Of a DNA stretch of 64,000 nt, positions 48,303 through 59,700 are shown piece by piece. Where the stretch lies: contig JXTC01000184.1 in assembly GCA_002914845.1 (NCBI GenBank), positions 452,322 to 516,321 of the forward strand, in the 5' to 3' direction. Made by a program: the position numbers and the translations under genes. The DNA comes from Trema orientale. Lineage: Eukaryota; Streptophyta; Magnoliopsida; Rosales; Cannabaceae. Under the pieces are notes generated by a model that did no database searches, was not told where the DNA came from, and saw nothing but the letters and a program-made list of their open reading frames with translations. How positions within the stretch are numbered: the first letter of the stretch is position 1; each line of letters begins with the position of its first letter.

Positions 48303-50509
48303 CTAACACTTGTGGAGCTTGCAAACACAACTCTCAGCTCCTATCTCAGCAGCAATACAAGGAGGCTGGATTTTCTCATTTTGATACCAAGTTGAACGTT
48401 TTTCAACTAATTCATTTAAGAAAACATCAAGCTTCTCAATGGTCACATTGGGCATCACCACGACATGGGCTATGTTTCCTTGGCAAGCCAACTGCCACCT
48501 ACGAACAAACTCTTCGTCAAGAGGCCGCTCAAACACGACTGTGCTACTGAGCTCGTTCAGCATGGCGCTAATGCCGGCATCACGTAGCCGGTCCTTCAAG
48601 TAGTGAGCATTTCTAAGGCACTTCTGGACTTCTTTCTGGAATCCCTTGTAACCTTTCCTGTTCAGGGTGTACCAGAGGAAAATAGGAGCATGGCCATTCC
48701 GGCTTCCCATGATTGTGGCATCCCTGGAGGCAAGGTACTCAACATTCCTTGAAAGGACATTAATGTGCTCCAGCCTTGTTATCTGAACACCACAAGGCAT
48801 CGGACACCCCACAAATTTGTGGCCAGAGACACTCACACTTCCAATTGGCTTCTTGAAAGAAACCTTTGGTGCCTGCTTACCAGAGAACAGAAAAAAGATC
48901 TAGGACTTAATTTAAGTGTAGATGACAGTTTATTGTAGAACGTAACATAATACGTTAGGAAACATAATTCAGAGTCTCAGAAAAGCTATTTTCGGCCTGA
49001 ACAAAACACCAGACAACGGTCATAAACAAGTTCACAGTTCTACAAAAGCAGGGAAATCATTAATTTAACAAGCTTCGTCATAGTGGAGTCCGGACGGACA
49101 ACTAAAGGTAAGTCGAGACTTTTAAGTCCATTCTTCTGCTATTAAGGGGACAGAACAGAAAACCTTATATGTTTGTGATATACCACAATATGAAAGACAA
49201 TACGGACTATAGCAAACACCATATCCTGTTGGTATTACTGTATTACTATGACTTACTCGTTTGACAAAAGGCATCATGAGCCCAAAGAGCGCTCCATCAC
49301 AATGGATGTAGAACCGATCATGCGAAAACCCGCTTTCTTCAAGGGTTTTTATCACAATATCAAGGTCATCAACAGCTCCTTTAACAGTTGTTCCTGCAGT
49401 ATTGAGTGACTCTTCCAATCAAGTAACCAAAAAGTTAAGGGAAACGAATAACAAAACAAAAAGAAGAAGCTTTTCTCAGGTGAATGTACAAGACAGTGTT
49501 GAGAAATACCAATGTTCACATTGATAATGGCTGGCTTATCCACGTTGGCAAGGAGTTTATCCTTGAAATCCATACAATCAATCTCACCAGAGACAAGGGT
49601 AGCAACCTTAACACATTCCATTCTATACATTCTAGCTGCCTTGAACACAGAATAATGGGACTCTTTAGATGCATACAAAATTCCATCCGGAAAAACTTCT
49701 CTCCTGCATAAATTGGTTGTTCCAAAATTTTGTTTGCAAGTGTTAATGAACTGTAGAAAACATCACAACCCAGAGACAGAAATCCCACAAAATATTTAGT
49801 GTATATGTATTAAAAACAAGGTACTAACCCAACTAAAATCCCATGTAGATTTCCTTCTGTACCACAATTTGTGATGTAACCCCAGTAATCATCCTTCTCT
49901 ATCTCCCACAAACGAGCAAACCAATCCAAAACACCAACTTCAAACTGCCTTGAATGGACGCCATAGTTGCTCTCAATGAATGGATCCCCAAGATTGTTGA
50001 TGGAGAAATGCTGCAATTGCCCAAGTGCTCCATAATCAAAGTCCAAATTATAAGGATACCCTGTTCAAAACAAAACACATAAACAACACCAAAATCTCAG
50101 ATACAAAACGCATTGTCGTTTCCAATCTCAAATGTCGTTTCTCGAAAAAGGACAATTGGTTACCCAAATGGTACTTGGTCCTCTCTACGAGGGTCTTTCT
50201 GTATCGAGCCAAAACGCTAGCCATGAACGCATCTTTATCGCCCGTGACCTCGTCGTTGGCCTCCGGCTCCGTCACGGCGAGGCAGGTGGTATGCACGTTC
50301 CGGCCGAGGACGATCTCCCTCTTCTCCTCAGCTTCATCACCATCATCATAGTCTGCGTGATCTCCGCTGTTGGATAGAACCAATGGAGGAAGAGGCTCCG
50401 GAACCACAGCCGTCGGATCGAAATCCTCCGGCAAGATCTTCACCGCCGCCGCCGCCCCATTTTCGAAGTCGGGGAATGGTGATTTCAAGAGTTCCGAGCT
50501 TCCAACCAT
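48303..50509 (-). CDS. SDC: Serine decarboxylase (PLP-dependent, group II)
   Basis: Five minus-strand exons, 50509-50164, 50060-49829, 49703-49510, 49393-49257 and 48872-48303, join in phase to 492 residues, close to the roughly 480 of Arabidopsis SDC1. The enzyme converts L-serine to ethanolamine, the entry step for plant choline, phosphatidylethanolamine and phosphatidylcholine. A variable acidic N-terminus of about 90 residues is followed by the conserved core beginning at about residue 100. Cofactor residues seen are H209 in SKESHYSV (ring stacking), D290 in [10 protein letters not shown] (pyridine nitrogen) and K322 in SVSGHKFVG (Schiff base). GSRNGHAP near 350 is also typical. The chosen ATG ([11 protein letters not shown]) is the first in frame before the conserved part. 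All residues expected for activity are intact. Histidine decarboxylase is the older name for this plant family. Confidence 0.93.
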
Positions 50510-50524
50510 GGCTTCTCTGCAAAA

Positions 50525-50525
<1 letters not shown>

Positions 50526-50560
<35 letters not shown>

Positions 50561-50665
50561 TAATTAATTAACAAAAATGGGAAATGGTGGAGAGAGGATT
50601 GAGATTTTCGGACCTTGGTTGATTGGTAGAGAGAGAGAGAGAGGGAGATGCAAGAGAGAGAGGGG
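50526..50665 (-). promoter_or_regulatory. Leader/promoter-proximal microsatellites of SDC
   Basis: An (AAT)n run at about 50526-50560 lies only some 20 bases upstream of the SDC start codon, followed by a GA-rich tract at 50625-50665. In the gene's sense these are (ATT)n and CT-rich stretches, as often found in plant leaders. A splice or transcription start cannot be set from sequence alone. Confidence 0.5.
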
Positions 50666-50881
50666 CAGCGGCAAGAGGTTTAGGGTTCCTTTTATAGTAG
50701 AGTTCCCTCCTCAACGGGTCTCTCATTCCGCACTTCAAAAATATCGTTCTTTGGACTCTTACTTTAGAATAAAATAAATAAATTAGTAGCTTAATGGAGA
50801 TGTTCGTATATGGTCCGACTATTTTGTTTTTTATTGTCCATTCAAATCCGATTTTAACATATTAGCGAGTTCTTTTATATT

Positions 50882-51690
50882 TTACTAGTCGTTATACCGC
50901 GCTTTGCGCAAGTTGTATTAATATTGCATACATTAAGCCTAATGTATAGTTAAGTTTAATGTATTTCAACATTAAAAAATATATTTATCTCTATATTTAT
51001 TTTGATAAGACGAATGTAGCATAACTATTTGTTCGATGAATTAAATTTATTATAAGCTATCATTAATATTAAATTAAATACAATATTATATAATACATGT
51101 ATATATTACAACCAAACATAGCAAAGAAAAATAATGATAGGACCAATCATATCATGGAAAAATTAGAATTTTTCTAAAATTTTTAAAAATAGAATAATGA
51201 TCAAAGATATAGTTAGGTTCAATGTATTTCAACATCAAAAAATATATTTATCTCTTTATTTATTTTGATGAGACGAATGTAACACAACTTTTTGACGTTC
51301 GATGAACTAAATTTAATATAAGTAATCATTAATATTAAATTAAATATAATATTTTATAAAATATTAAATTATGTTTTTATCTCTCTCTATATTTATTTTG
51401 ATGAGATGAATGTAGCACAATTATTTGTTCGATTCGATGAACTAAATTTATTATAAGATATTATTAATATTAAATTAAATACAATATTATATAATACATA
51501 TATATATTACAACCAATCATAGCAAAGAAAAATAATGATAGGACCAATCATATCATGAAAAAATTAGGATTTTTCGCAAAGAAAAATAATGATAGGACCA
51601 ATCATATCATGAAAAAATTAGGATTTTTCTAAAAATTTTAAAATAAAATGGTGATCAAAGAAGCTATCAAAGTTTTGAGCTTCAGGCTTA
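50882..51690. repeat. Irregular AT-rich tandem repeats, possibly Helitron-related
   Basis: The block opens with ACTAGTCGTTATACCGCGCT and TTGCGCAAG, a small GC hairpin in otherwise AT-rich DNA. Several copies of a module follow, with GTATTTCAACAT (50961, 51224), TATTTTGATGAGA (about 50998, 51261, 51394) and ATGATAGGACCAATCATATC (51134, 51534, 51589). The last two are part of a near-exact 54-bp tandem duplication starting at 51522 and 51576. The opening motif resembles the starts of some plant Helitron-like elements, but no defined 3' end was found. Confidence 0.6.
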
Positions 51691-51699
51691 ATATATATA

Positions 51700-54600
51700 T
51701 ATAAATGTCAAAATAATACGGGGTGGACTAAGAAAATGATTTAGAAAATCTTAAATGGAAAGGAGAAATAAAGTTTGACATAAGGGAAAATATTGTTTGG
51801 TAAATAGCGAAGAAGTAAAATTGGTTATCAAAAAAAAAAAGGGAAGAAGTAAAATAAATTAATTTCAAAATACAATATTTGTCATAACAAAATTAATACA
51901 CTTGTTCAAGTTGAGTTTCCAATCATGTTAGTCTTTTCTTTTCTATTCATTGTCTTTTTAATTTAGGAGATTAAAAAAGTGGGTAAACAACACCGTTTTT
52001 CCTCTCCACCATTGTTTCTGTTCTACTAACCAATACACTTCACGGAATCTCTCATCACCTTTTTTTTTTCTCTCTCTCTCTCTCCCTCTCTTTTCTCTCA
52101 CTTTTCAACTCTACCAATGATAAATCTTATTTTCTTTTTCTCCACTTTTAGAAAAGAAAAAGTAAATGAATCTTGAAAGTTGAAGGACAGTATCATGCAC
52201 TTGCACTCGACCTCCCCACGTATTTTATTTTATTATCTTCTCGGTCCGGGAGAGGAAAAAAGAACAAAACAGAGTGGATCTTCTTTTGGGGGATTAATTT
52301 TTTTGGTTATTAATAAAATTTTCTTCTACTTTTTGTAAAATAAGAGACGAATTAAACAGAATTGTAAGTGCTCTCCTAGCTGATCCTCAATGATTACTAA
52401 AATATGAAAGCTATGAGTAAAGAATTTGAGCGCTCAACTTATCTTTAGGAGGATTCCTATCATGATGTTTTTTCATGAGTGTTGTATCCATTGTCTTAGT
52501 TTTAATTAGTGCAAAACTCACATAAATAATACAGAGTACTCATGTCAATCAAGAGTTGTGTACGAGATATGTGCACCAAATCAACGGTTGTGCTTGGATC
52601 CTCACACCATTATGATCCTGTAAATGTTCATATTCTTAAGATATTGCTAAGTTTATTTGCACTAACGAAATTAAAACACCATCAAGCATAAAGTAAGAAA
52701 GGAAAACCTATATTTTTAACGTGGTTTAGTCATGCCCACATCCACAAATGACAAAACCAAATTCAAAAATCTACCATGAAATGAACAAATTAGATACAAG
52801 CAAATAATATGATAGGACAATCTAGCTAAAACAGTTGGAACTCACTTCTAAGTAGATGCCAGCTTCTGATCTTCTTTATTCCAACAAATTTTCAATTTTT
52901 CAGCCCCCTCGCGAATAGTTATGGTTGATCTCCGACGAGCTCGCATTATTCGATCTAGACCCCTCTCGAACTAAGGCCAGCTTGGACTCCCTTCGGCTTC
53001 CATGCACATTGTAACATGGAACTCAATGAAAACATCATAAAGAAACAACCATAGTCATTGCATAAGTCATATCCAAATAACCATAATCACAGCACAAGTT
53101 ATTAAATAATAAAAAATAAAATTTTTCTTCTGAAAGTGGCATAGCAATATAGCATAAGAAGAAGAAACTGACATCTATTTATGTGCATTTTTATTCAAAA
53201 ATCCCTATAACACAATAATTTAGGTATTATTTTGTACGATTAAAATTAATCACCCATCAAAATTAAAAAGAAAAAAAGTATTAAATAATGTATATTTATT
53301 GATTTTTTTTAACTATCAAATCATAAAAAAAAATTACCTAATATATATATATAAATAGTTGGATGACTGCACGGGATTTTATAGTTACTCATTTCTAATA
53401 TATAGATAGCTATATATATACACTACCATGGCACTTTTTTAGGTGCTTGATATCCTAATTCTCGGGTTCAATAACATTTTCAATTGTCGTTTCATTTCTT
53501 TTTATTTTTTATTTTTAACTTTGGAAAGAACGAAGGAGGATTCAAACTCTTCAAAATATGCCAACCAATACAATTAGACAAACTTAATTATTGAGTTGGC
53601 ATGCTATTATCATAACTTCCAGTTTAACGACAATTTGCTACAATTTACTATTCTCTGGAAAAAAAAAAAGAAGAAACAAAATAATTTAATTACATTATTT
53701 AAAAAATAAAAATAAAAAATTCAAGACGTAACCCATCTTAGTACTAATCTCTGCCCCATCCACGTGCTGCCTCAGTAGATTTTGTTTTGAGAAAAATGCA
53801 GCGAACACGCTGAACACGTACAAGGGAGGACCATAAAATGCAATAATGAAAAAACCATGGGGAGCGAAATGTGACGGGGGATATTTTCAATTTCGGTGAT
53901 TTCAGATCTGACTTCCACGTCATCTTCGTTTGTCCAATTTGTGGCAATGAATATTCATGCTTCACTGTGGGTCCAACTTTACAATGTATATGATAAGATT
54001 TTGTTAGAACACGTCGGTGAATATTACCAACCAAATACTACACGTGGTTAATTTAGCTTGTAGCTTGGCTTTTTTTTTTTTTTTTTTTTTAAAAGCACTA
54101 TTTTAATTTTGTGATAATATCATCTTTTATGTATCGGAATTCGGATAGGAATAATTTTAGGAGTCCAAGTATAACTTTATATGTACGCGAATTATCAATA
54201 TTTAATTGATAAATGTTAATAATTGTGCTAATTTCTTATAAATTTTATCAATCGAGTGAAACTCACTTGTCATAAAGTGTGAGAAATGTTTTTATTCCTA
54301 ATAATATCTGTTCGATATTATGAAAAAACAAAAACAAAAACAAAACAAATAAGGAAAAAAAGGACTAGTGAATGCTTGTCTCACGTGATTTTAATTACAA
54401 AATACCCTAGAATCTAAGGTTATAATTTCTAATACCCCTTGCTTGCATTTAAACAAGAAAATCAAATAATAAATGAGATCTAAAATAAAACCATATCTCA
54501 AGTCAATAAGGAATTGTGACCTCGCATTTCTTCGGCATTTTGAGTCATAAAAGAAAAGTTCAGTCACATAAGGATCTATCTCGCATATCATAATTTTAAT

Positions 54601-54840
54601 TTGCATCAACAGGAAGCATCTAGAAGAATCTTCACTAAATCAGGTAACTACACTTTCAAAAAACCGACTTAAATATGTGTGACAAGCAAGTGATGAGACC
54701 CAATAGTCCACTTAATGGACAATTACTTATTCCTCTCCGGTTACCCAAAATTGTAATTATAATTACAATTTTTAAGGGTTTCTAACACTTATACCTACAA
54801 AAACTGAAAAAAATTACAAAAATACGGAAGTCAAATTTTT
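51700..54840. other. Intergenic, LTR-like trace, no gene seen
   Basis: AT-rich DNA. Around 52715-52750 the phrase AACGTGGTTTAGTCATGCCC and the sequence next to it resemble the antisense of a motif common in plant LTRs. No ends were found. A T-run lies at 54069-54090. Other open frames in this stretch have no recognisable domain. Confidence 0.35.
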
Positions 54841-54850
54841 TTCTAATTTT

Positions 54851-55093
54851 CGTACAATTTTTATTAGGAAAATATCAGTTTTTAAAAAATATTTAGAAAA
54901 ATACCATTTTTAAAATAGCTACTAAATACCAGCTTCTAGAAACTAGTTACCGGTTACTGGTTACCAGTTATATATCAGTTATAAATATCTTTGGTTACTA
55001 ATTACCAGTTTACTAGAAACTAATTACTATTTTAAAAAATGGTATTTTTATAAATATTTTTTTAAAACAGTATTTTTTTAATAAAAACTGTAC
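54851..55093. repeat. Foldback (long inverted repeat), about 243 bp
   Basis: The left arm GTACAATTTTTATTAGG..AAAAATACCATTTTTAAAAT pairs with the right arm ATTTTAAAAAATGGTATTTT..AATAAAAACTGTAC. The centre holds short copies of GGTTACTGGTTACCAGTTA. Weaker likeness may extend the arms by another 50-80 bp each side. No target duplication could be fixed. Confidence 0.6.
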
Positions 55094-55552
55094 CGCATCC
55101 TAGAAAACAGAAAACCACCGTATTTTTTAAAATTTTTTCAAAAACACCGTATATTGTGTAATTTCCCCTTTTATATTTTCCTAGTTGTAAAATTGGGAAA
55201 CATGAGTCACTTTTACGTATATACTACTACATGGGGAACCAAAGGAATCCGAATCCGGCGGGGTTTCCGCGTTCTGCCACGTTATCCCTAATGCTCCCAT
55301 CATTTTACAATTTTGCGGCTATATACACTTGCCCGCTAATATTTTTTTTTGGGTTATATTTTATAGTTCACGTGTAATTTGAATTTCTTGCATGAGAGAA
55401 TCCCAATTAGTAGATTCACTTGCATAAACGATCAAATCATTTTTTTTTTTAAATCTTCCATTTTAAACTTCTAAAGGCTTTGTTGTCGTTCGTAAAAACA
55501 AATATCATACTAATGAAATAATATTCAATCTAAACTATTTTATAGTAGTTCT

Positions 55553-55827
55553 ACGATATATGGGCACCAATCCAAATATGTTTTTTTTTAACCTATTTAT
55601 CAGTATTATTTTGCCCAATTAAAGTTATTACACATTTTTTCATAGTAAAAGATACAGAGAGAAAGAGCATTTATAAATAATGTGTATTTATTATTATTAT
55701 TTTCTTTTTCAACTACTCAGATCATAATAGCCGTTAGATAATAATTCAATGAGTAAAAAAAATACCTAAAGAAAATACCAATAGATATGTGAAAAAATAC
55801 CTAGTGGATTATGGCCCATATATATAT
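55553..55827. mobile_element. AT-rich MITE, GGGCACCAAT-type ends
   Basis: TATATGGGCACCAATCC..TTTTTTTAACCTATT at the left and AAAAAATACCTAGTGGATT..GGCCCATATATA at the right are inverted repeats around an AT-rich core. It is related to the unit at 26951-27201 and directly abuts the Mutator-like element that follows. The ends are approximate. Confidence 0.45.
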
Positions 55828-56754
55828 GGGATATTATCATCTTTATACACTGTATTTTGACACTTTGTTTAAATTATACCTTATATTTTAGTTAATATCA
55901 ATATTAACTTTGAGATTTGAAATCTATTACAAATTTATATCCTGACATCAATTTAGAGCAGTTAATTTACCAAGATGCGGTTTATAATTACCATATAAAA
56001 ACTGATCCGAGAATAAGTTTATTAAATCAACTTAGTAAATTAACTGCTCTAAATTGGTGTCACGATATAAATTTATAGCATATTTCAAATATAAGGACCA
56101 ATGTTGATAATAACCAAATAGGAATGGCAATGGGGTGGATCGGGGACGGTTTTTTAATTACCATCCCATTCCCCGAAAGCCAATCACAATACCATACCCG
56201 CCCCATTAACCATTCTTTTGGATGCGGGGAAGGTGCGGGTATTAACCAATGGATAACGGGGAAAACCGCGGTTACCCATTACCCATTGATAATATTAAAA
56301 TATTAAAAAATTAAAATGAAAATATTAAATCCTTTTCATAATCAATAAAATATTAAACACAATAATATACTAATAATTTTTAAACTCTAAAATTTAACTA
56401 TATAAGTACATATAACTCTCCAAAATCATTATTTTACCAAAGATATAATAATATTGATAGTGTAAAATTAAATAAATATTTATATGTATAATAATTTTTC
56501 TATGTAAATATATATATCGGGGCGGGTACGGTGCGGATTATACAAATATCGTCCCCGCACCATACCCGCATATTAACATTACGGTTATTCCCCGCCCCGG
56601 TCATTTTCCCCATTTGAGCGGTTTTTCCCCTCCCCATTCGGATCGGATAACTACGGATACCCGTAACCATGGGTTATATTGCCATCCCTATAACCAAAGC
56701 AGAAGTTATAAATTGAATAAAATATCAAAGTGCAAGGTAAAAAATGATAATACC
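55828..56754. mobile_element. Mutator-like MITE, split by a hAT insertion
   Basis: The left end GGGATATTATCATC..TGTATTTTGACACTTTG and the reverse-complemented right end GGTATTATCATTTTTTACC..GCACTTTGATATTTT are inverted repeats. Once the hAT element at 56119-56690 and one copy of its 8-bp duplication are removed, pairing continues through AATTTAGAGCAGTTAATTTAC for about 150 bp. The TIR order of motifs matches the 1.5-kb element at 11387-12890, so both are of one family. The flanks are TA-repeats and no target duplication can be proved. Confidence 0.7.
56119..56690. mobile_element. hAT-type MITE nested in a Mutator-like MITE (572 bp)
   Basis: The inverted tips TAGGAATGGCAAT and TAGGGATGGCAAT and the exact 8-bp duplication TAACCAAA (56111-56118 and 56691-56698) define a hAT insertion. 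Sub-terminal regions are rich in CGGGG/CCCGC, GGATAACGGGG and GGTTACCCATT motifs, and the core is AT-rich. It has no coding capacity. The insertion point lies inside the right TIR of the older element. Confidence 0.88.
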
Positions 56755-56759
56755 ACAAC

Positions 56760-59700
56760 ATATATATATTACATATATATGTATATATATACCAATCTAA
56801 GTCAATATCAACGATCTTGTAAATATCTTCTTTATGAGGATATTTTAATTAAACTCTCAACTCCAAAAAAAGAGATTATATATACATGCTATCTTCGTAT
56901 AAATGCACCCTTTTGACAAGTAAACTAATTAAAAGAGACAATTTGAAAAGAAAAGCATCCTATCTTTACCTCCTCCCTCTCTTTTTAATTTTCTAAGGGC
57001 TATTCTTATTCTAATTTTTCTTCCATCTTCACTCCCAATTTCTTTGATGATCTCTTTAAACTTAAATTAAACTCGAGAAAGTAAATAAGATCGTGAAGAA
57101 TTCGTCTTGCTTTTTTTTCCCCCTCTTTAAATATACAAATATTTATTTTCCATCAAATTGAAATTTTGTTTATGAACACATCATTATATGTATTTATACA
57201 TATATTCAATGTCATATAGTAACTTCTTCTTTTTTTCCTCTAAAACTTGAATTAAGTTTATACTTAATAACTCTACAACCTAAATTTATATTTATGGTGT
57301 TGCACCTAGTTTATTTTTGTTTCTCTTTTCAAGTAGTCTAGGTTTTATTTTCGTATTTTATATGTTTATTTCTCGTATACTTTTTTGTATCCATGATTCA
57401 ATATTTTAATTATAAGATTATAAATTGCCAATTCATTTTAGTTGAATTTGCTGAGAATAGAGTTGGCTTTAGAAAGTGATTGATATGCTTTTAACATGGC
57501 TTTTCAAATCTTTTTTGATTTGTCATGTTATTTATTATAAGTGTACCTTAAGATGAGTGTGTGATGCAATTATAACTCCTCTCCAAAAAATTATGCAATC
57601 TAATTTCTAGAAAGCATTACATATAATTTTATTGTGGATAATATTAGTAATCAATTTAATTTATTTAGTATTATTTTCGTAATTTAATCCTGAATGTAAT
57701 TCTTTATTTCCTTAGGAAATAATAATTTAATTTGATACTGAAAATTTAGAAAAAAAAAGTTTTCAACTTAATCACTTTCCTTTAAAATAGCAACTCCTCC
57801 ACCATACGTATTTGCTAACAGATCATTTATCAAAAAATGATACATCTCACTCGGACTGAAATCTCTGTCCCGAAAGCCTGTCCCTTTATTCCTGCCCTAC
57901 CTCTAATATTATGCTATGTCATAGTTTGGACACAAACAATACTAACAGACGTTTAACAGAGTTAAGGTTTTTCGACGACATATTTTCCAGAAAATGTTCT
58001 AGGTTATTAACATTAACACAATCATTTTCAGAAAAAAAGGAAAAATCTACTCAGTACTAGAACCTATCTTCTTCCCCAAGCCATCTACTCATAAAGAAAC
58101 GTAGGTTTCTATCTCCACTGCATCAACTCAACTCACCGAAAACAGCCAGTCACCCATAACTCTATATGCGAAAATCATGGATACAATGAATAAAAATTCA
58201 AAACCCACAAGAATCTAAATCCTCTAAAGAACATAAAAATTAATTTATGAGAAAATACAACTTTGACTGTTTTTTATTATGGTTAGCGCAACTAATGGAG
58301 GCTAGAAGAGTAAAAAAAGTCTATAGATTTTGATTCCACAGGTGGCCCACTTTGAATGGAAAACAAGAATCGAGAACAAGATTTGGGGTTCGAGGACAAT
58401 GACTTCCGAAGAAGGCTTTAGGAACAGACAATTTCAGTCCCTTCTCGCTCAAGTATGAAAATTTTAATGTAATAACTGTTATTCAAATTGGCATGCTTAC
58501 TTAACATGAGAAGACCAATAACAAAATATTTAATTAATAAAATGTTTTCATGTTCAATTTGAGCTGTAGTTGTAATTTTTGTCTCGTTTTATTAAGGAAT
58601 ACAATATATATACGCTACAAACTCTAGAAACAGATTAGATCACACACACCCCTCTCACCTTCCCCAGCTTACCCTAACTCAAGTCTTCACTTAGACCACA
58701 AGTGGGACGATAGGATACTATCGTCCTCGTGATTTCATCAGCTATCATTGCGGTGACTTGGACTACAAGTGGAACGATAGGAAGCCGTCTTCTCCGTAGT
58801 TTCGTCAGCTATATCATTGCAGTAATTCGAGCCCTTGACTTGATAGAAATGAAGCCTATAAAAAAACGCCTTTATGGTTATGCCACCACCACTGGTGGTT
58901 TGTAAATTTTATCTTTCTATATTAATAAAGGAGTACTAGTGATCAACCGGTTTCCTCCAGTTTTAACAAAATAAAAGCCCCACAAAGATTACCCCTAAAA
59001 GTCAACCGTTAGATATGATCTAGGATTTCTACATGGACCATCCAATGGTTTAGGAGGTGTGAGGGACTAATTAGTCCATCAAATCAACTGAGGGACTGTA
59101 GAAATCCCCAATTTAGAAATATCATAAAGAAAACATAAAAACGTAAGTTTTATATTATATTGGAGGGATGTAAATAAAGATAAAGTCATAATTTATTCAA
59201 ACCTAGTACACTTTCTTTTTATGGCAATCTTTATTGACAGTTATCAACTCCGTTTATGAGAGCAACAAATAAACGAGTAAAAACAAATAATGGATTTGAA
59301 AATGTCAAACTTTTCTAATCTTGTCAAATAATGTCAAATAATGGATTAGTATTGAAGAAACCTTTTCTAATCTTGTTTCCAAGCATAAACGGGACATACA
59401 TTAATTAGTCGAAAACAAATAATGGAAGCGTGTGGCATAAAGCTGGATAGTGGATATTGTCGGATGGGATTGTAAAATGAAGTCGGTAATTTTAGTTTTT
59501 ATCTTATTTATCATATACGAGTAGGAAATATGGGTACTAATGATAAAAGTATGGCATTTATTGCCTGTGAGACAAATTTAGATCATAATGCAATGACAAT
59601 TTTACTGTAGGGAAGGTGCGAGACTTTTACTCATTCAGGCTCTTACTTACTGTAGACAGACTCGGCCTTATACTATAAAGGAAGATATTGTTCGTTTCAA

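Noticed and set aside
57853..58440. A 590-bp transposon bounded by GGACTGAAAT inverted repeats
   Set aside because: The inverted pair is real, but flanking duplications do not line up at any common length, so it is noted only within the intergenic entry.
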